Of a stretch of DNA of 64,000 bases, positions 18,377 to 27,655 are shown piece by piece; position 1 is the first letter of the stretch; every line of letters begins with the position of its first letter. The translations under genes and the position numbers were made by a program. This DNA comes from an uncultured bacterium (lineage in GTDB: Bacteria > Vulcanimicrobiota > Xenobia > Xenobiales > Xenobiaceae). The stretch spans positions 1 to 64,000 of the forward strand of contig CAKUDB010000003.1 of NCBI GenBank assembly GCA_934644775.1. Reading direction: 5' to 3'. Under the pieces are notes generated by a model, which was given only the letters and a program-made list of their open reading frames with translations, ran no database searches and had not been told where the DNA came from.

Positions 18377-19494
18377 TACTTTTCTTCCTCTTCTTTTTTC
18401 TCTGTATCTTGAGCATTTTCGGAACCGGGAGCGACTTCGTTCTTTTCGGTAGCAACTTGGTCGTCTTGGGCTAAAGGAGCCTCTCTTTCGGAGTCGCCAT
18501 TTTCAGCTACTTCGCTCTCGTGCTCTTTGACTAAATTGATAAAGACGTCTTCCAAAGAGATACGCTCGTCTTGGATAGCGTAAATTTCCCAATTTTTACT
18601 CTGGCAAAGGTGAGATATTTCGCGACGTACCATCAAGCTGTCTTGGGGAGCTTCCAGAGTAAAGGTAAGTAAAGGCAATTCGGAATTGGCTATAGTTTCG
18701 CTGCCGTGACTGACTACATTATTCACACTATCCAAATGGCCCAACACTTCCATAACCTCTTCCGAGGAGGGAGCCAGAACTTGGATCTTTAAGCCGACGC
18801 TCTTTTGGACTCTATTTTCCAAATTGGCCGGCGTATCAGCGGCTACCAAGTTGCCATGATCCAAAATACATACTTTATTACAAGTAAGGGCCACTTCGGA
18901 CAGGATATGGGTAGAAAGAATAATCGTAGATTGACCGGCTAAGCTGATAATGAGTTCGCGGAAGTTTTTAATTTGCTCGGGGTCTAGACCTACGGAAGGC
19001 TCGTCCAGAATAAGTACCGGCGGCTCGTTAATAATAGCTTGCGCCAACCCCACACGCTGACGATAACCGCGAGAGACGGTGCGAATCAGCTGGTGAGCTA
19101 CATTGTCCAAGCTACAACGAGTTAAGGTTTTTTTAATAGCGCCATCTATATCTAAATGGGCCATACCTTTGGCGCGGGCCACAAAGTAGAGATATTCAGA
19201 GACGGTCATGTCAGTATAGACGGGCACGTTTTCCGGCATAAAACCGATAGAGCGGCGTACGCCCAAACTGTCCTCCATAATGTCATAACCGTTCACTATA
19301 GCGGTACCCGAAGTAGGTGGATAAAAGCAGGTTAGCATCTTCATCGTAGTCGTTTTGCCGGCGGCATTCGGGCCTAAAAAGCCCATAATCTCGCCTTTTT
19401 CTACTTCAAAAGACAAATTATTCACCGCTAGGCGATTACCGAAAGTTTTAGTTAGGCTTTTCGCTTTTATTATGTAGTCTTTAGATTCTGCCAT
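18376..19494 (-). CDS. ABC transporter ATP-binding protein
   Basis: The ATPase subunit, 372 residues. Walker A GPNAAGKTT at 41-49, signature SRGYRQR at 141-147 (an SRGYRQ variant of LSGGQ, common in GldA-type ATPases), Walker B VLILDEP at about 160-166, and an H-loop His at 196. Residues past about 310 form an acidic, probably disordered tail. It is the first gene of the five-gene operon ATPase-permease-GldG-DUF4340-mgtE, with a GCGGAG site 12 bases before the ATG. The substrate is unknown. Confidence 0.95.
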   Translation of the reverse strand: MAESKDYIIKAKSLTKTFGNRLAVNNLSFEVEKGEIMGFLGPNAAGKTTTMKMLTCFYPPTSGTAIVNGYDIMEDSLGVRRSIGFMPENVPVYTDMTVSEYLYFVARAKGMAHLDIDGAIKKTLTRCSLDNVAHQLIRTVSRGYRQRVGLAQAIINEPPVLILDEPSVGLDPEQIKNFRELIISLAGQSTIILSTHILSEVALTCNKVCILDHGNLVAADTPANLENRVQKSVGLKIQVLAPSSEEVMEVLGHLDSVNNVVSHGSETIANSELPLLTFTLEAPQDSLMVRREISHLCQSKNWEIYAIQDERISLEDVFINLVKEHESEVAENGDSEREAPLAQDDQVATEKNEVAPGSENAQDTEKKEEEEK

Positions 19495-19916
19495 ATAAAA
19501 TATAGTCTCCGCAAAGTTCTAATTAAGGAATCTAGCTTTTGTTTTCGAGGGGGAAAAAATCGGCAAAAACTTCAAGCGTTGTTCGGCAGTATTTCCGGTT
19601 CTTTTCAAAAGCTGTCGGCAGCTGAAGAGCTCAAATCTGCAGCTTGGCTTATTGGCAATTGGTTATTTCTCTTCCTAAACCGGGTACCGCCTATATAAAA
19701 AACAGAGTATTGGGGGCGATCCAACTTATGATCAAATCGCCCAACTTTCGGGGAAGAGCGCCTTCCTTTCTGCGCAATAGACTCTCTTACCTTCCCCGAG
19801 ATTTCCCCTTTCACTCGGCAGGGGAAGGTAAAAGCTAACAAGAAGTGGCCCCGAATCGTGCGGCTTAGAGCCGGAGAGACTATAGCCGTCAAGTTCGTGC
19901 CAGAAAGGGTATCACA
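19495..19916. other. Divergent intergenic region between the ABC operon and the kinase operon
   Basis: These 422 bases separate two divergent operons and should hold both promoters, but I see no convincing -35/-10 pair. The clear structure is an 11-bp inverted repeat, TTACCTTCCCC (19787-19797) and GGGGAAGGTAA (19821-19831), with a 23-base spacer. It could be an operator or an RNA hairpin. Reading frames here look like chance. Confidence 0.4.
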
Positions 19917-20876
19917 GTGCCAGCTTTGCTTCCTATGGGAAGCAATCTCCGCAATCGCTACCGGATTCAAAGTCCCATAACTCAGACAAGATCTTGCAAC
20001 CTGTATATCGCTCAGGATGCTCACCTTACCGGTAAGTTTTGGCTAGTTAAAGAGATCGGAATTTACGGATTCGCCCCCGGAGATCGCTCAAAATTGAGCC
20101 AAATGTTCCAAGCTGAAGCCTATCAGGCCTCCGCCTTAGAACACGTGTGCCTTCCTAAGCTGGTCGACTTTTTCTCTCAGGGCCAGTGTCTATATATAGT
20201 GCGCGAATTTGTCAAAGGCTACGATTTGGCTTCTTTGCTGGCCATGCGTCGCATTATTCCCGAGCTCGACGTTATCAACGTAGGTATCCAGCTATGCGAT
20301 TTGCTTACTTACTTACAGAGTAAAAATTTTATAGCCGGAATTGGCAGCAACTTAAAGCTTAGTAATATCGTCTTGCAAGCCGACGGCCGCATAGCCGTCC
20401 TAGATATAGGTTTTCGCAATATCAACAGTTTACTAAAAGAAGATGGCGGTGCCTCAGCTTATCCCCCTCCAGAGCAATTTACGGGAGCTTTTAGCAGCGA
20501 CGGCAAACAGCTCGTTTATATGGTAGGCTCTCTGCTGTACCATCTTTTAACTAACGTCAATCCGGCCGCTTCCACCTTTAGTCTGGCTCCTTTAGATGCG
20601 CTGCGCCAAGGCCTTTGCGCTCCTACCAAGGCGGCTATTACTAAATCGTTGCGCAACGATCCTCGCGATCGCTTCAGCAGCTTACCCGACTTAAGAAACA
20701 GCTTGGCCAAAGCCTACCAAATAGCCGCCAAAAGAGTCGGCACCAATGCTATGCCCCCTATGGGAGCGCCTTCCCAGTCCAGCGGAGCGCCTAGCTGGCT
20801 TTGGATCTTGGGCATGATCTTTGCTTGTCTAATCGGCGGGGCTATGGTTGTGCTCTACCAAATGTTCCTCAAATGA
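19917..20876 (+). CDS. Membrane-anchored Ser/Thr pseudokinase
   Basis: A 319-residue protein with a kinase fold (about 15-280) and one C-terminal membrane helix (about 293-316) ending in a short cytoplasmic or periplasmic stub. The kinase lysine is kept (VKEI, K45) and DxG is present as DIG (163-165). The glycine loop is absent (SPITQTRSCN), and the catalytic HRDxKxxN is GSNLKLSN, so the catalytic Asp is Asn. It is therefore probably inactive. GTG start, seven bases after AAAGGG. It lies 68 bases before an active-looking receptor kinase, so it may regulate or pair with that kinase. Confidence 0.88.
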   Translation: MPALLPMGSNLRNRYRIQSPITQTRSCNLYIAQDAHLTGKFWLVKEIGIYGFAPGDRSKLSQMFQAEAYQASALEHVCLPKLVDFFSQGQCLYIVREFVKGYDLASLLAMRRIIPELDVINVGIQLCDLLTYLQSKNFIAGIGSNLKLSNIVLQADGRIAVLDIGFRNINSLLKEDGGASAYPPPEQFTGAFSSDGKQLVYMVGSLLYHLLTNVNPAASTFSLAPLDALRQGLCAPTKAAITKSLRNDPRDRFSSLPDLRNSLAKAYQIAAKRVGTNAMPPMGAPSQSSGAPSWLWILGMIFACLIGGAMVVLYQMFLK

Positions 20877-20894
20877 CGGAGAAGCTGCTTTCTC

Positions 20895-20921
20895 TTTTGC
20901 ATGATGTTCTTTTTTGCAAAA
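20895..20921 (+). other. Small inverted repeat between pseudokinase and kinase genes
   Basis: TTTTGCA (20895-20901) and TGCAAAA (20915-20921) are a perfect 7-bp inverted repeat around a T-rich 13-base loop in the 68-base gap. It could act as a weak attenuator or RNA-processing site. There is no T tail after it, so termination is unlikely to be complete. Confidence 0.35.
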
Positions 20922-20944
20922 ATACGCTTTTGGCAGGAGACTGA

Positions 20945-23503
20945 ATGTTAAGCCCCGGTACCATAATAGGAACGCGCTACAAAATTATCCGCCTTTTGGG
21001 ACAAGGCGGCATGAGTAATATTTATATTTGTGAAGAATTAACCTCTTCAGGCGCTCCCTCCGGCCAAGTTTGGGCTGTCAAAGAGTTTACGGCCACCTAT
21101 ACCGATCCTCAAGAGCAAGAAGCGGCCCTAACTAATTTTAAGCGAGAAGCCTATTTGCTCGGCCAACTCTCCCATCCCAATTTGCCCAAGATCAGAGAAT
21201 ATTTCCAGTTCCAGGGCCACTACTATTTAACTATGGAATATTTGCAAGGCTCCGATCTGGGCAAAATTTTGGAGCAAGCCCAAGGGCCTCTGCCGGAGCT
21301 CAAGGTGGCCGATTTGGGCTTACAAATGACTACTGTGCTTTACTATTTGCACTGTCAAAAGCCTACGCCGATTATCTTCCGCGACGTCAAGCCCAGCAAT
21401 ATTATTTTGTGTGGCGACAAGATTAAGCTAATCGATTTTGGAATTGCTCGCCTCTTTACTCCCGGCAAACGGGGCGACACTATGCGTATAGGCTCTCCCG
21501 GCTATGCCCCTCCTGAGCAATACAACGGCCAAACCGATTTGCGCTCCGATATTTACTCTCTGGGCATGACTTTGCACCAGTGTCTTACCGGCCAGGATCC
21601 TACCCTCTCGCCCAATCCCTTTGTAGTGACGCCAGTTCTGGACTTAAATCCGCAAGTTTCGCCCGAGTTGGCCGCTATAGTCCAAAAAGCTATTAAGCTT
21701 ATTCCTGAAGAGCGCTACCAAAGTATGTTGGAAATGAAGGAAGACTTGCGCCGCTTTTTAAAGATTGGCCCTAGTAGCGCCAGCTCGCCTTTAAAAAATA
21801 CTAGTCCAGCTATACCTACTACTATTCCTAACCAACTTAGCCTATCTTCAGCGGCAGTATCGCCCCTTCCAAGCTCCACTCCATCTGTCCTTCCCACTCC
21901 TACCCTTCCCGGATCGGCCCACTTAGGAAAGACTGCTGCCGTATCAAGTGTTCCTTTAAGTAGTTCGCCAGTTGCTCCGGTGGCCAATTTTGGCCCTCCA
22001 GTAATCATTCCAGTCAACGACGAAGAGTCTGCCACTTGGAAAAAGACGGCTCTCAAACTTTTCTTATTCTTACTTACGTGGGGCTTTTTAGGTGCAGCTG
22101 GGGCTATCGTCTGGGGCCTCTACCCAATCGACTTGCCCATTTGGCCTGAGCCTTTTAATTCTAGGCGGGCAGCTTTGTGGTATTCGCTTACCCCTTCTGA
22201 CGAAAATCTTAGCCCTAACAATTATCGCAGTGTCTACAAATATACTATCAATCGCCTTAAAGCTGCTGAAATTATCAACTTAAGGGTAAAGTCTGAGCCT
22301 CACGATCTTTTGGCCCAAGCTTTAAAGCAAAATCTAGACAACCTACTCTCTAGGCGCAACTCTTCTTTTGTAGGCAACGCCGAATATGAGAAGATCTATA
22401 AAGGCGATGTAGATAAGATAGAAGCTCTAACCGATCCTAGCGGCTTATATTTAGATAGCCAAACCCAAGCTTATTTATTAGATTCAGCTAATACAATAAG
22501 CTTGGTCTTACCTAGCGCCCCAGACTTAGCCCATACCGACTCTCCTTTGCTACGCGGAGCTTTGGCAGCTCAAGAAGTAAGCTTAAGTCGAGGCCCAGCT
22601 CAGGAGAGGGGCGTAATGATAAACCCTATTTTTAGTCCTAAGCCGCTCTCCTCACAGGAGATAGGCCGCGCTCTCAATGAGCAACTTTGCCAAGCGGCCC
22701 CTATTCCTCAAGCTGAACGACTTAATTCCCAGGTGGTAATTAGTGAAAGGGAGGTAAGCTCGACCTGGAAGGCATCCTCTCGAAGTCTTTTAGGCTTAAG
22801 GGCCCAGTTGCAAGCTCCCAACCTCTACTTAAACTTAAGCCAAAATGAAAGGCAACCCAGCTTAACCGAGCTGATCCGCTCTTCTGTATCTAGATGGCCC
22901 TCGACTAACATTTTTATTTGTGAAGAGGGCTTTGCCTGCAAATTTACAGCCTCCGACAAGGTGTCTTGGCCCAAGAATTGTCACTTTATAAAAAATTGGC
23001 AAGAATTGGCTGCCCCTAGACAGCCTGGCAGCCTCGCTTCCGGTGGCCTCGTCTTACTGTCTCGAGCCCAACTAAAAGCCAATTTATCCTTACCTTCCCA
23101 ATATAAGGTGGCTCTTTTGCTGCCAACTCCAGCTCAGGCCGAGAAGTTGAGAGCCTCTTGGCCTGCCCAATGGGTAGCTAACCGACGTTTGTCAGTTTGG
23201 ACTCTCCTCTCTTACCAACATCCCAATAGACAAGCTCTAGATCTGTTAAATTCCTCCTTTGTTAACGAGCCAACTACTACAGATCTAGCTAAGCTATACG
23301 CCACCTTAAAAGCGGCTGACGCCTTTACTCTAGGAGCTCTCTATTTGCGCCAAACCCAAGGTTCTTTTGCCGGAGCTTTGGCCAACTACAATTTAGATAA
23401 CCGAACCTTTACACCCATAAGCTGTCAAGCGTTTACAGTAACAGCTCACGGCCTTAGCCCTGTCGTTTTTCCATCTCCACGACAAGGTACACTTGAGGAG
23501 TAG
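20945..23503 (+). CDS. Receptor Ser/Thr protein kinase with a type-I periplasmic-binding-like outer domain
   Basis: 852 residues. Cytoplasmic kinase about 1-275: glycine loop GQGGMSNIY (19-27), Lys46, catalytic FRDVKPSN (D147) and DFG (164-166), all intact. A Pro/Ser-rich linker (about 275-355) leads to one membrane helix (about 370-392). The outer domain opens with a family-like start (ISLVLPSAPDLAHTDSPLLRGALAAQ) and ends with an ADAFTLGALYLRQTQGSFAGAL segment, matching the layout of branched-chain amino-acid binding proteins but divergent. It phosphorylates Ser/Thr in response to an unknown outer ligand. It is the second gene of the operon; an FHA protein follows 8 bases later. Confidence 0.88.
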   Translation: MLSPGTIIGTRYKIIRLLGQGGMSNIYICEELTSSGAPSGQVWAVKEFTATYTDPQEQEAALTNFKREAYLLGQLSHPNLPKIREYFQFQGHYYLTMEYLQGSDLGKILEQAQGPLPELKVADLGLQMTTVLYYLHCQKPTPIIFRDVKPSNIILCGDKIKLIDFGIARLFTPGKRGDTMRIGSPGYAPPEQYNGQTDLRSDIYSLGMTLHQCLTGQDPTLSPNPFVVTPVLDLNPQVSPELAAIVQKAIKLIPEERYQSMLEMKEDLRRFLKIGPSSASSPLKNTSPAIPTTIPNQLSLSSAAVSPLPSSTPSVLPTPTLPGSAHLGKTAAVSSVPLSSSPVAPVANFGPPVIIPVNDEESATWKKTALKLFLFLLTWGFLGAAGAIVWGLYPIDLPIWPEPFNSRRAALWYSLTPSDENLSPNNYRSVYKYTINRLKAAEIINLRVKSEPHDLLAQALKQNLDNLLSRRNSSFVGNAEYEKIYKGDVDKIEALTDPSGLYLDSQTQAYLLDSANTISLVLPSAPDLAHTDSPLLRGALAAQEVSLSRGPAQERGVMINPIFSPKPLSSQEIGRALNEQLCQAAPIPQAERLNSQVVISEREVSSTWKASSRSLLGLRAQLQAPNLYLNLSQNERQPSLTELIRSSVSRWPSTNIFICEEGFACKFTASDKVSWPKNCHFIKNWQELAAPRQPGSLASGGLVLLSRAQLKANLSLPSQYKVALLLPTPAQAEKLRASWPAQWVANRRLSVWTLLSYQHPNRQALDLLNSSFVNEPTTTDLAKLYATLKAADAFTLGALYLRQTQGSFAGALANYNLDNRTFTPISCQAFTVTAHGLSPVVFPSPRQGTLEE

Positions 23504-23511
23504 CTATAAAG

Positions 23512-24195
23512 ATGGTTTTTAAGCACATTCTCTACTGTATGGTAACCTTTATGGCCAGCCTAGCCTTCGGCCTAATTATTGCGCCAAGTTTAATTCAAGC
23601 TCTGAACTTGCCGCACAATATGTTGGTTATTATCATATTATCGCTATTTGTGGCCTTACTGGGCACGGTCATCTTTTACGTCACCTCTCACAAGCTCAAA
23701 AGGATCGCCGACGAAACTAGCGAGCCCGATCCTTCTTTACAACAACAGTGGGCCTGGCTTAAGCCAGCCGGAGTAGTGGCCCGCTCACCTTATCCCATAA
23801 ATAAAGAGCAAGTTATTATTGGGCGCGATATTGCTTCCGATATTCTTCTGTGCAACGATTCCATCTCTCGCCGCCATGCCGAAGTAGTGCGCTCCGCCCA
23901 GGGCTGGCGCGTGCGCGATTTAGGCAGTAGTAACGGCACTTTTGTCAACGGACAGCGCATAGACGAAGTCCTTTTGGCTGAAGGAGACGTCATCACTTTG
24001 GGAGATGTGAACTTAACTTTTGAAGGGCCGCGCCGTCCCGTTCCTCAAAATGGCCCTGAGCCGGTCTCTAACATGCAGCCTATCGATCCCCAAAGTCTCG
24101 GCTTGGATACGGAAGTCCATACTATTCCCACTATTCCAGTAGGCCATCCCAGCACCCAAGTTTGGAATCCTCGCGATCATTCAGACCTGGAGTGA
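23512..24195 (+). CDS. Membrane-anchored FHA-domain protein
   Basis: A 227-residue protein: two N-terminal membrane helices (about 5-30 and 37-58), then an FHA domain at about 95-170 with the phosphothreonine-binding pattern GRDIASDILL, SRRHAEV, GSSNGTFVNG. FHA domains read phosphothreonine, so this is a likely partner or target of the kinase just upstream (8 bases apart). The C-terminal tail is Pro/Thr-rich. Confidence 0.95.
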   Translation: MVFKHILYCMVTFMASLAFGLIIAPSLIQALNLPHNMLVIIILSLFVALLGTVIFYVTSHKLKRIADETSEPDPSLQQQWAWLKPAGVVARSPYPINKEQVIIGRDIASDILLCNDSISRRHAEVVRSAQGWRVRDLGSSNGTFVNGQRIDEVLLAEGDVITLGDVNLTFEGPRRPVPQNGPEPVSNMQPIDPQSLGLDTEVHTIPTIPVGHPSTQVWNPRDHSDLE

Positions 24196-24204
24196 TAAAA
24201 GAAA

Positions 24205-25266
24205 TTGTCTACTCGGGAAACTCATACTCGCTCTTTTCCCTCCGCCCCTTGGCCGCGCACCCTCATTTTGGCTGGCGGCGTAGGCGGTGCCCGCTTGGCC
24301 CAAGGTTTCTACAATTTGTATTACCAAGGGGCCCACTCTCAAGGGGCCGAGCCTATCGACCCTTCTGTAGAGGCCGCTTTTCCAGCCTACAGTTCTGCCT
24401 TACCACTACATATTGTGGTAAATACTGGCGACGACTTCAACTGGATGGGCTTAAAAATTTGTCCCGACCTAGATACCAATCTTTATACGCTAGCTGAACT
24501 GAACAATGAAAAAGAGGGCTGGGGCCTTAAGGGCGACACTTGCTCGGCCCTAACTATGTTAAAGCGCTGGCCAGAAAATCCCACTTGGTTCCAAGTAGGC
24601 GACGCCGATCTGGCCTTAAGCTTACAAAGAACTTACTGGCTTAACCAAGGGCTCAACTTAGCCCAAGTAAGTAGTCGCCTCTCTCTTGGGTTGGGCTTAT
24701 ATCCTTGTCTATGGCCCATGTCTTTAGAAGAGGTGGCCACCTATGTAAATACTCCTCAGGGCCCCTTGCCCTTCCAGCACTATTTTGTAAAAGGCCGAGC
24801 CCAGGCTACCCCCTTAAGCTTTACCTATCGCGGCCTAGTTTCAGCTCGCCCCTTGCCCGGCCTCTTAGAGCTTATTGCCGAAGCCGAACTTATAGTGCTG
24901 GCCCCTTCCAACCCTTTTGTCAGTTTACTGCCTATTTTAAGTTTGCCCGAAGTAAAAGGGGCCATAAGCCAAAGCTCGGCTAGTAAAATTGGCGTCAGCC
25001 CCTTGGTAGGCAGCCGAGCCTTTAAAGGGCCGCTGGGGTCCATGCTCCGGGCTGCCGGTTTGCCCGTCAGTGTGCTGGGGGTAGCCCGCCTATACCCAGG
25101 CTTAATCGATAAATTCTTCCTCGATCCCCAAGACGCCCCTTGGCAAGAGGCCCTTCTAGATCTAAATATCCAAAGTGTCTTGGCCAATATAGAGTTAGCT
25201 TCACCTGCCCAACGCCTGGCCCTGGCCGCCTCAATCCTTAAGGAATTGCCTGCCTATGTACGCTAA
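24205..25266 (+). CDS. cofD: CofD-type 2-phospho-L-lactate transferase (coenzyme F420 synthesis)
   Basis: CofD moves a phospholactyl-type group onto the Fo chromophore in F420 synthesis. The 353 residues have the family motifs LILAGGVGGARLAQG, VVNTGDDFNWMGL, CPDLDTNLYTLAEL and APSNPFVSLLPIL. The NTGDDF...GL...PDLDT pattern separates it from YvcK-type relatives. The likely start is TTG at 24205, with GGAG 12 bases upstream; no in-frame ATG precedes the first motif. It lies between the FHA gene and the YfhO-like gene; the last 11 bases overlap the next start. Confidence 0.92.
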   Translation: MSTRETHTRSFPSAPWPRTLILAGGVGGARLAQGFYNLYYQGAHSQGAEPIDPSVEAAFPAYSSALPLHIVVNTGDDFNWMGLKICPDLDTNLYTLAELNNEKEGWGLKGDTCSALTMLKRWPENPTWFQVGDADLALSLQRTYWLNQGLNLAQVSSRLSLGLGLYPCLWPMSLEEVATYVNTPQGPLPFQHYFVKGRAQATPLSFTYRGLVSARPLPGLLELIAEAELIVLAPSNPFVSLLPILSLPEVKGAISQSSASKIGVSPLVGSRAFKGPLGSMLRAAGLPVSVLGVARLYPGLIDKFFLDPQDAPWQEALLDLNIQSVLANIELASPAQRLALAASILKELPAYVR

Positions 25267-27655
25267 ACTTAAGCCATACTTACTCGAATACGGATTGGCC
25301 CTCTTGCTGGCGCTGGCCGCCTCAGCCTTAATCTTTGCCCCGGCTTGGCTTACTTCTAGTTTAATCTATGCTGGAGACTATACCGGTTCCGATTTGCTGG
25401 ACATGAACTTGCCTCTGCGCTTTTTGGTTGCTCAATCGGTTAAAGAAGGCAGTTTACCCTTTTGGAGCCCGCAAATCGGTTGCGGCTTTCCCCTTTTAGC
25501 TGAAGGCCAAGCCGGAGTCTTTTATCCCACTACTCTGCCTCTCTTTCTGAGCTGCTCTGTAGCTTGGGCGGCCAACTTAAGCATTATTTTGGCGTTAGCT
25601 TGGGCAGCTTTCGGCGGCTACGTCTTGAGCCGAGTCCACGGCCTCTCTCGAGCCTCTAGCGCCTTAACGGCCCTAACTGTAGCCTTTAGTCCTATCCTCG
25701 TCTTTAGGCTTAAACATCTCAATATGCTCCAGGCCGCCGTCTGGTTGCCGCTCTCGTTAAGCGCCATAAAGCTTATTTGCACTTACGCTATCCCAGATGA
25801 GGCCCCACATTTAGGCAAAGAAGCCTCTGAAATAGCCAAAATTCGAGCCAATTTAGCCTACCGAGGCGGCCTAATCCTCTTAACCTTATGTTGGACTATG
25901 CAAATTTTGGCCGGCCATCCCCACGCGGCCTATGTCTGCGGCCTGGGCGCTTTAACCTACGCTGCCTTGCTCTGGCTTAAGCGCCTAATTCTCACGCGCC
26001 GGAACTTCTTACAAGCTTCCTGGCCCCTAGCCAAAGCTTTACTTTTAAGCGCTTTAATCAGCCTAGCCCTAAGCGGCGTGCAGCTTTTGCCTACTGCCGA
26101 ATTGGCCTCCCAATCGAGTCGCGGCCACATTTATAGCTGGGATTCACTTAAAATATTCCCCTTTACCGGGGAGCATTTTAAGTTGTTCTTTGATCCTTTT
26201 CTGCTGGGCAATCCGGCCGCCGTCTCTACCACTGCCGAATTAAAGCGCGACATAATGAGCCAAGGCGTCTTTTGGGAGTCGATGCCCTACCTAGGTTGGG
26301 CGGCGCTCTTTTTTATGCCCTACACCTTAGTGCGCCGCCGTCTCCCCTGGGAAATAGTCTTGGCCACCCTACTCTTCTTAGTTTTGGCTATGGGCCCTCA
26401 GGGATATTTATACTGGCTGCCCTGGAAGCTCTGCCCCGGTTTCAGCCTCTTTCGCTTTCCGGCGCGTTTTTTAATACCGTTTGGGACTATGGCCGCTCTG
26501 TGGCTGGGCTACGGTTTAGAAGCTTTATTGAAAGACTGGCCGCAAAAATGGCCTTTATACACTCGCAACCTAGCCATAGTAGTATTGTTGGTAGGCGTTT
26601 GGGCCAATTTTTATTGGACAACCAACGCTTATGTAGCCTATTTACCTATGGCCATTTTTGAGCGTCCCCTAACGGCTGATATGTGTGCTCAAGCCTCTCG
26701 TTTAGCCACCCCTACTATCCAAAATTATTGGGCTTCTCTAGTACAAAAACGTGGCTGGAAAAATTGTCCAGCGGCCATAATTTCCTTGTTCCATTCGCTT
26801 TCACCCGATTCAGCCGTCTTTTGGGGCATCAAGCAAAATATTAACCGCACTATCTTTGAAGGGGGTATATGCTTAACAGATTATAATACTTTGCAAAAAG
26901 AAACGATTACTTCTCTAAGTTTTGGCCAAAAAGAAGGGCAAAAACTTATGCGGGTAGATAGGCTGAGTCGACTCCTCTATAAATTACAAAATGTCAGCCA
27001 TTTGCTAACTTTTGAAACGGTGGTAGACGATCAGCTTACTCCTTACGAAGAGGTGGGCCAAACTGAATTGGCCGGTCTAACCGAGCCTTTACATATATAC
27101 AAAATTAACGAGCCTAAAGAGCGCGCCTATTTAGCCACCTCTTATATTAAAGGCCTCCCCCTTATGCCGACTTACACCTTTTTGGCCCAATACAGAGATA
27201 AGATAGAGCAAGGCGATTTCGTAGCTTTACATGAAGAGCTCCAACCGAAAGTCCAGGCGGAGCCTTTATCTTCCCAGACGAAAGCTGGCCCAGTCGAATT
27301 TGCTCCCTTACAAGCTGAGGAATATTGCCACCAGGTAAAAGATCGGCCTTTAGAGCTAGAGCTAGAGATCAACACTGCTCGAGAGCGAGCCCTATTTTTT
27401 ACAGAGAATCATTATCCAGCTTGGCAAGCTGAACTTGACGGAAAAAAGATCTCCCTCTTCCGAGCTAATTTGGCCTTTATGGGTTGCTTAATCCCCCCTG
27501 GACACCATACAGTGAAACTTAAGTTCGTACCTAAAACATTTTATGGGGGTGGCCTAATCAGTTTGGCAGGTTTGGGCCTATTAGTTTGGCAAACAGGCCT
27601 AAGTATCGTACTAATTTCCCGTAGTCTCACCTTCCGAAGGTCAGGTAAAAAATGA
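25256..27655 (+). CDS. YfhO-like GT-C membrane protein
   Basis: A 799-residue polytopic membrane protein of the YfhO type (GT-C fold glycosyltransferase superfamily). The N-terminal half has many hydrophobic helices plus the signature CGFPLLAEGQAGVFYP, then an outer C-terminal beta domain with ENHYPAWQAELDGK and PGHHTVKLKFVPKTF. These proteins are linked with lipid-linked sugar transfer to envelope glycans. It overlaps the cofD stop by 11 bases and the next gene by 4 (ATGA), so all are co-translated. Substrate unknown. Confidence 0.9.
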   Translation: MYAKLKPYLLEYGLALLLALAASALIFAPAWLTSSLIYAGDYTGSDLLDMNLPLRFLVAQSVKEGSLPFWSPQIGCGFPLLAEGQAGVFYPTTLPLFLSCSVAWAANLSIILALAWAAFGGYVLSRVHGLSRASSALTALTVAFSPILVFRLKHLNMLQAAVWLPLSLSAIKLICTYAIPDEAPHLGKEASEIAKIRANLAYRGGLILLTLCWTMQILAGHPHAAYVCGLGALTYAALLWLKRLILTRRNFLQASWPLAKALLLSALISLALSGVQLLPTAELASQSSRGHIYSWDSLKIFPFTGEHFKLFFDPFLLGNPAAVSTTAELKRDIMSQGVFWESMPYLGWAALFFMPYTLVRRRLPWEIVLATLLFLVLAMGPQGYLYWLPWKLCPGFSLFRFPARFLIPFGTMAALWLGYGLEALLKDWPQKWPLYTRNLAIVVLLVGVWANFYWTTNAYVAYLPMAIFERPLTADMCAQASRLATPTIQNYWASLVQKRGWKNCPAAIISLFHSLSPDSAVFWGIKQNINRTIFEGGICLTDYNTLQKETITSLSFGQKEGQKLMRVDRLSRLLYKLQNVSHLLTFETVVDDQLTPYEEVGQTELAGLTEPLHIYKINEPKERAYLATSYIKGLPLMPTYTFLAQYRDKIEQGDFVALHEELQPKVQAEPLSSQTKAGPVEFAPLQAEEYCHQVKDRPLELELEINTARERALFFTENHYPAWQAELDGKKISLFRANLAFMGCLIPPGHHTVKLKFVPKTFYGGGLISLAGLGLLVWQTGLSIVLISRSLTFRRSGKK

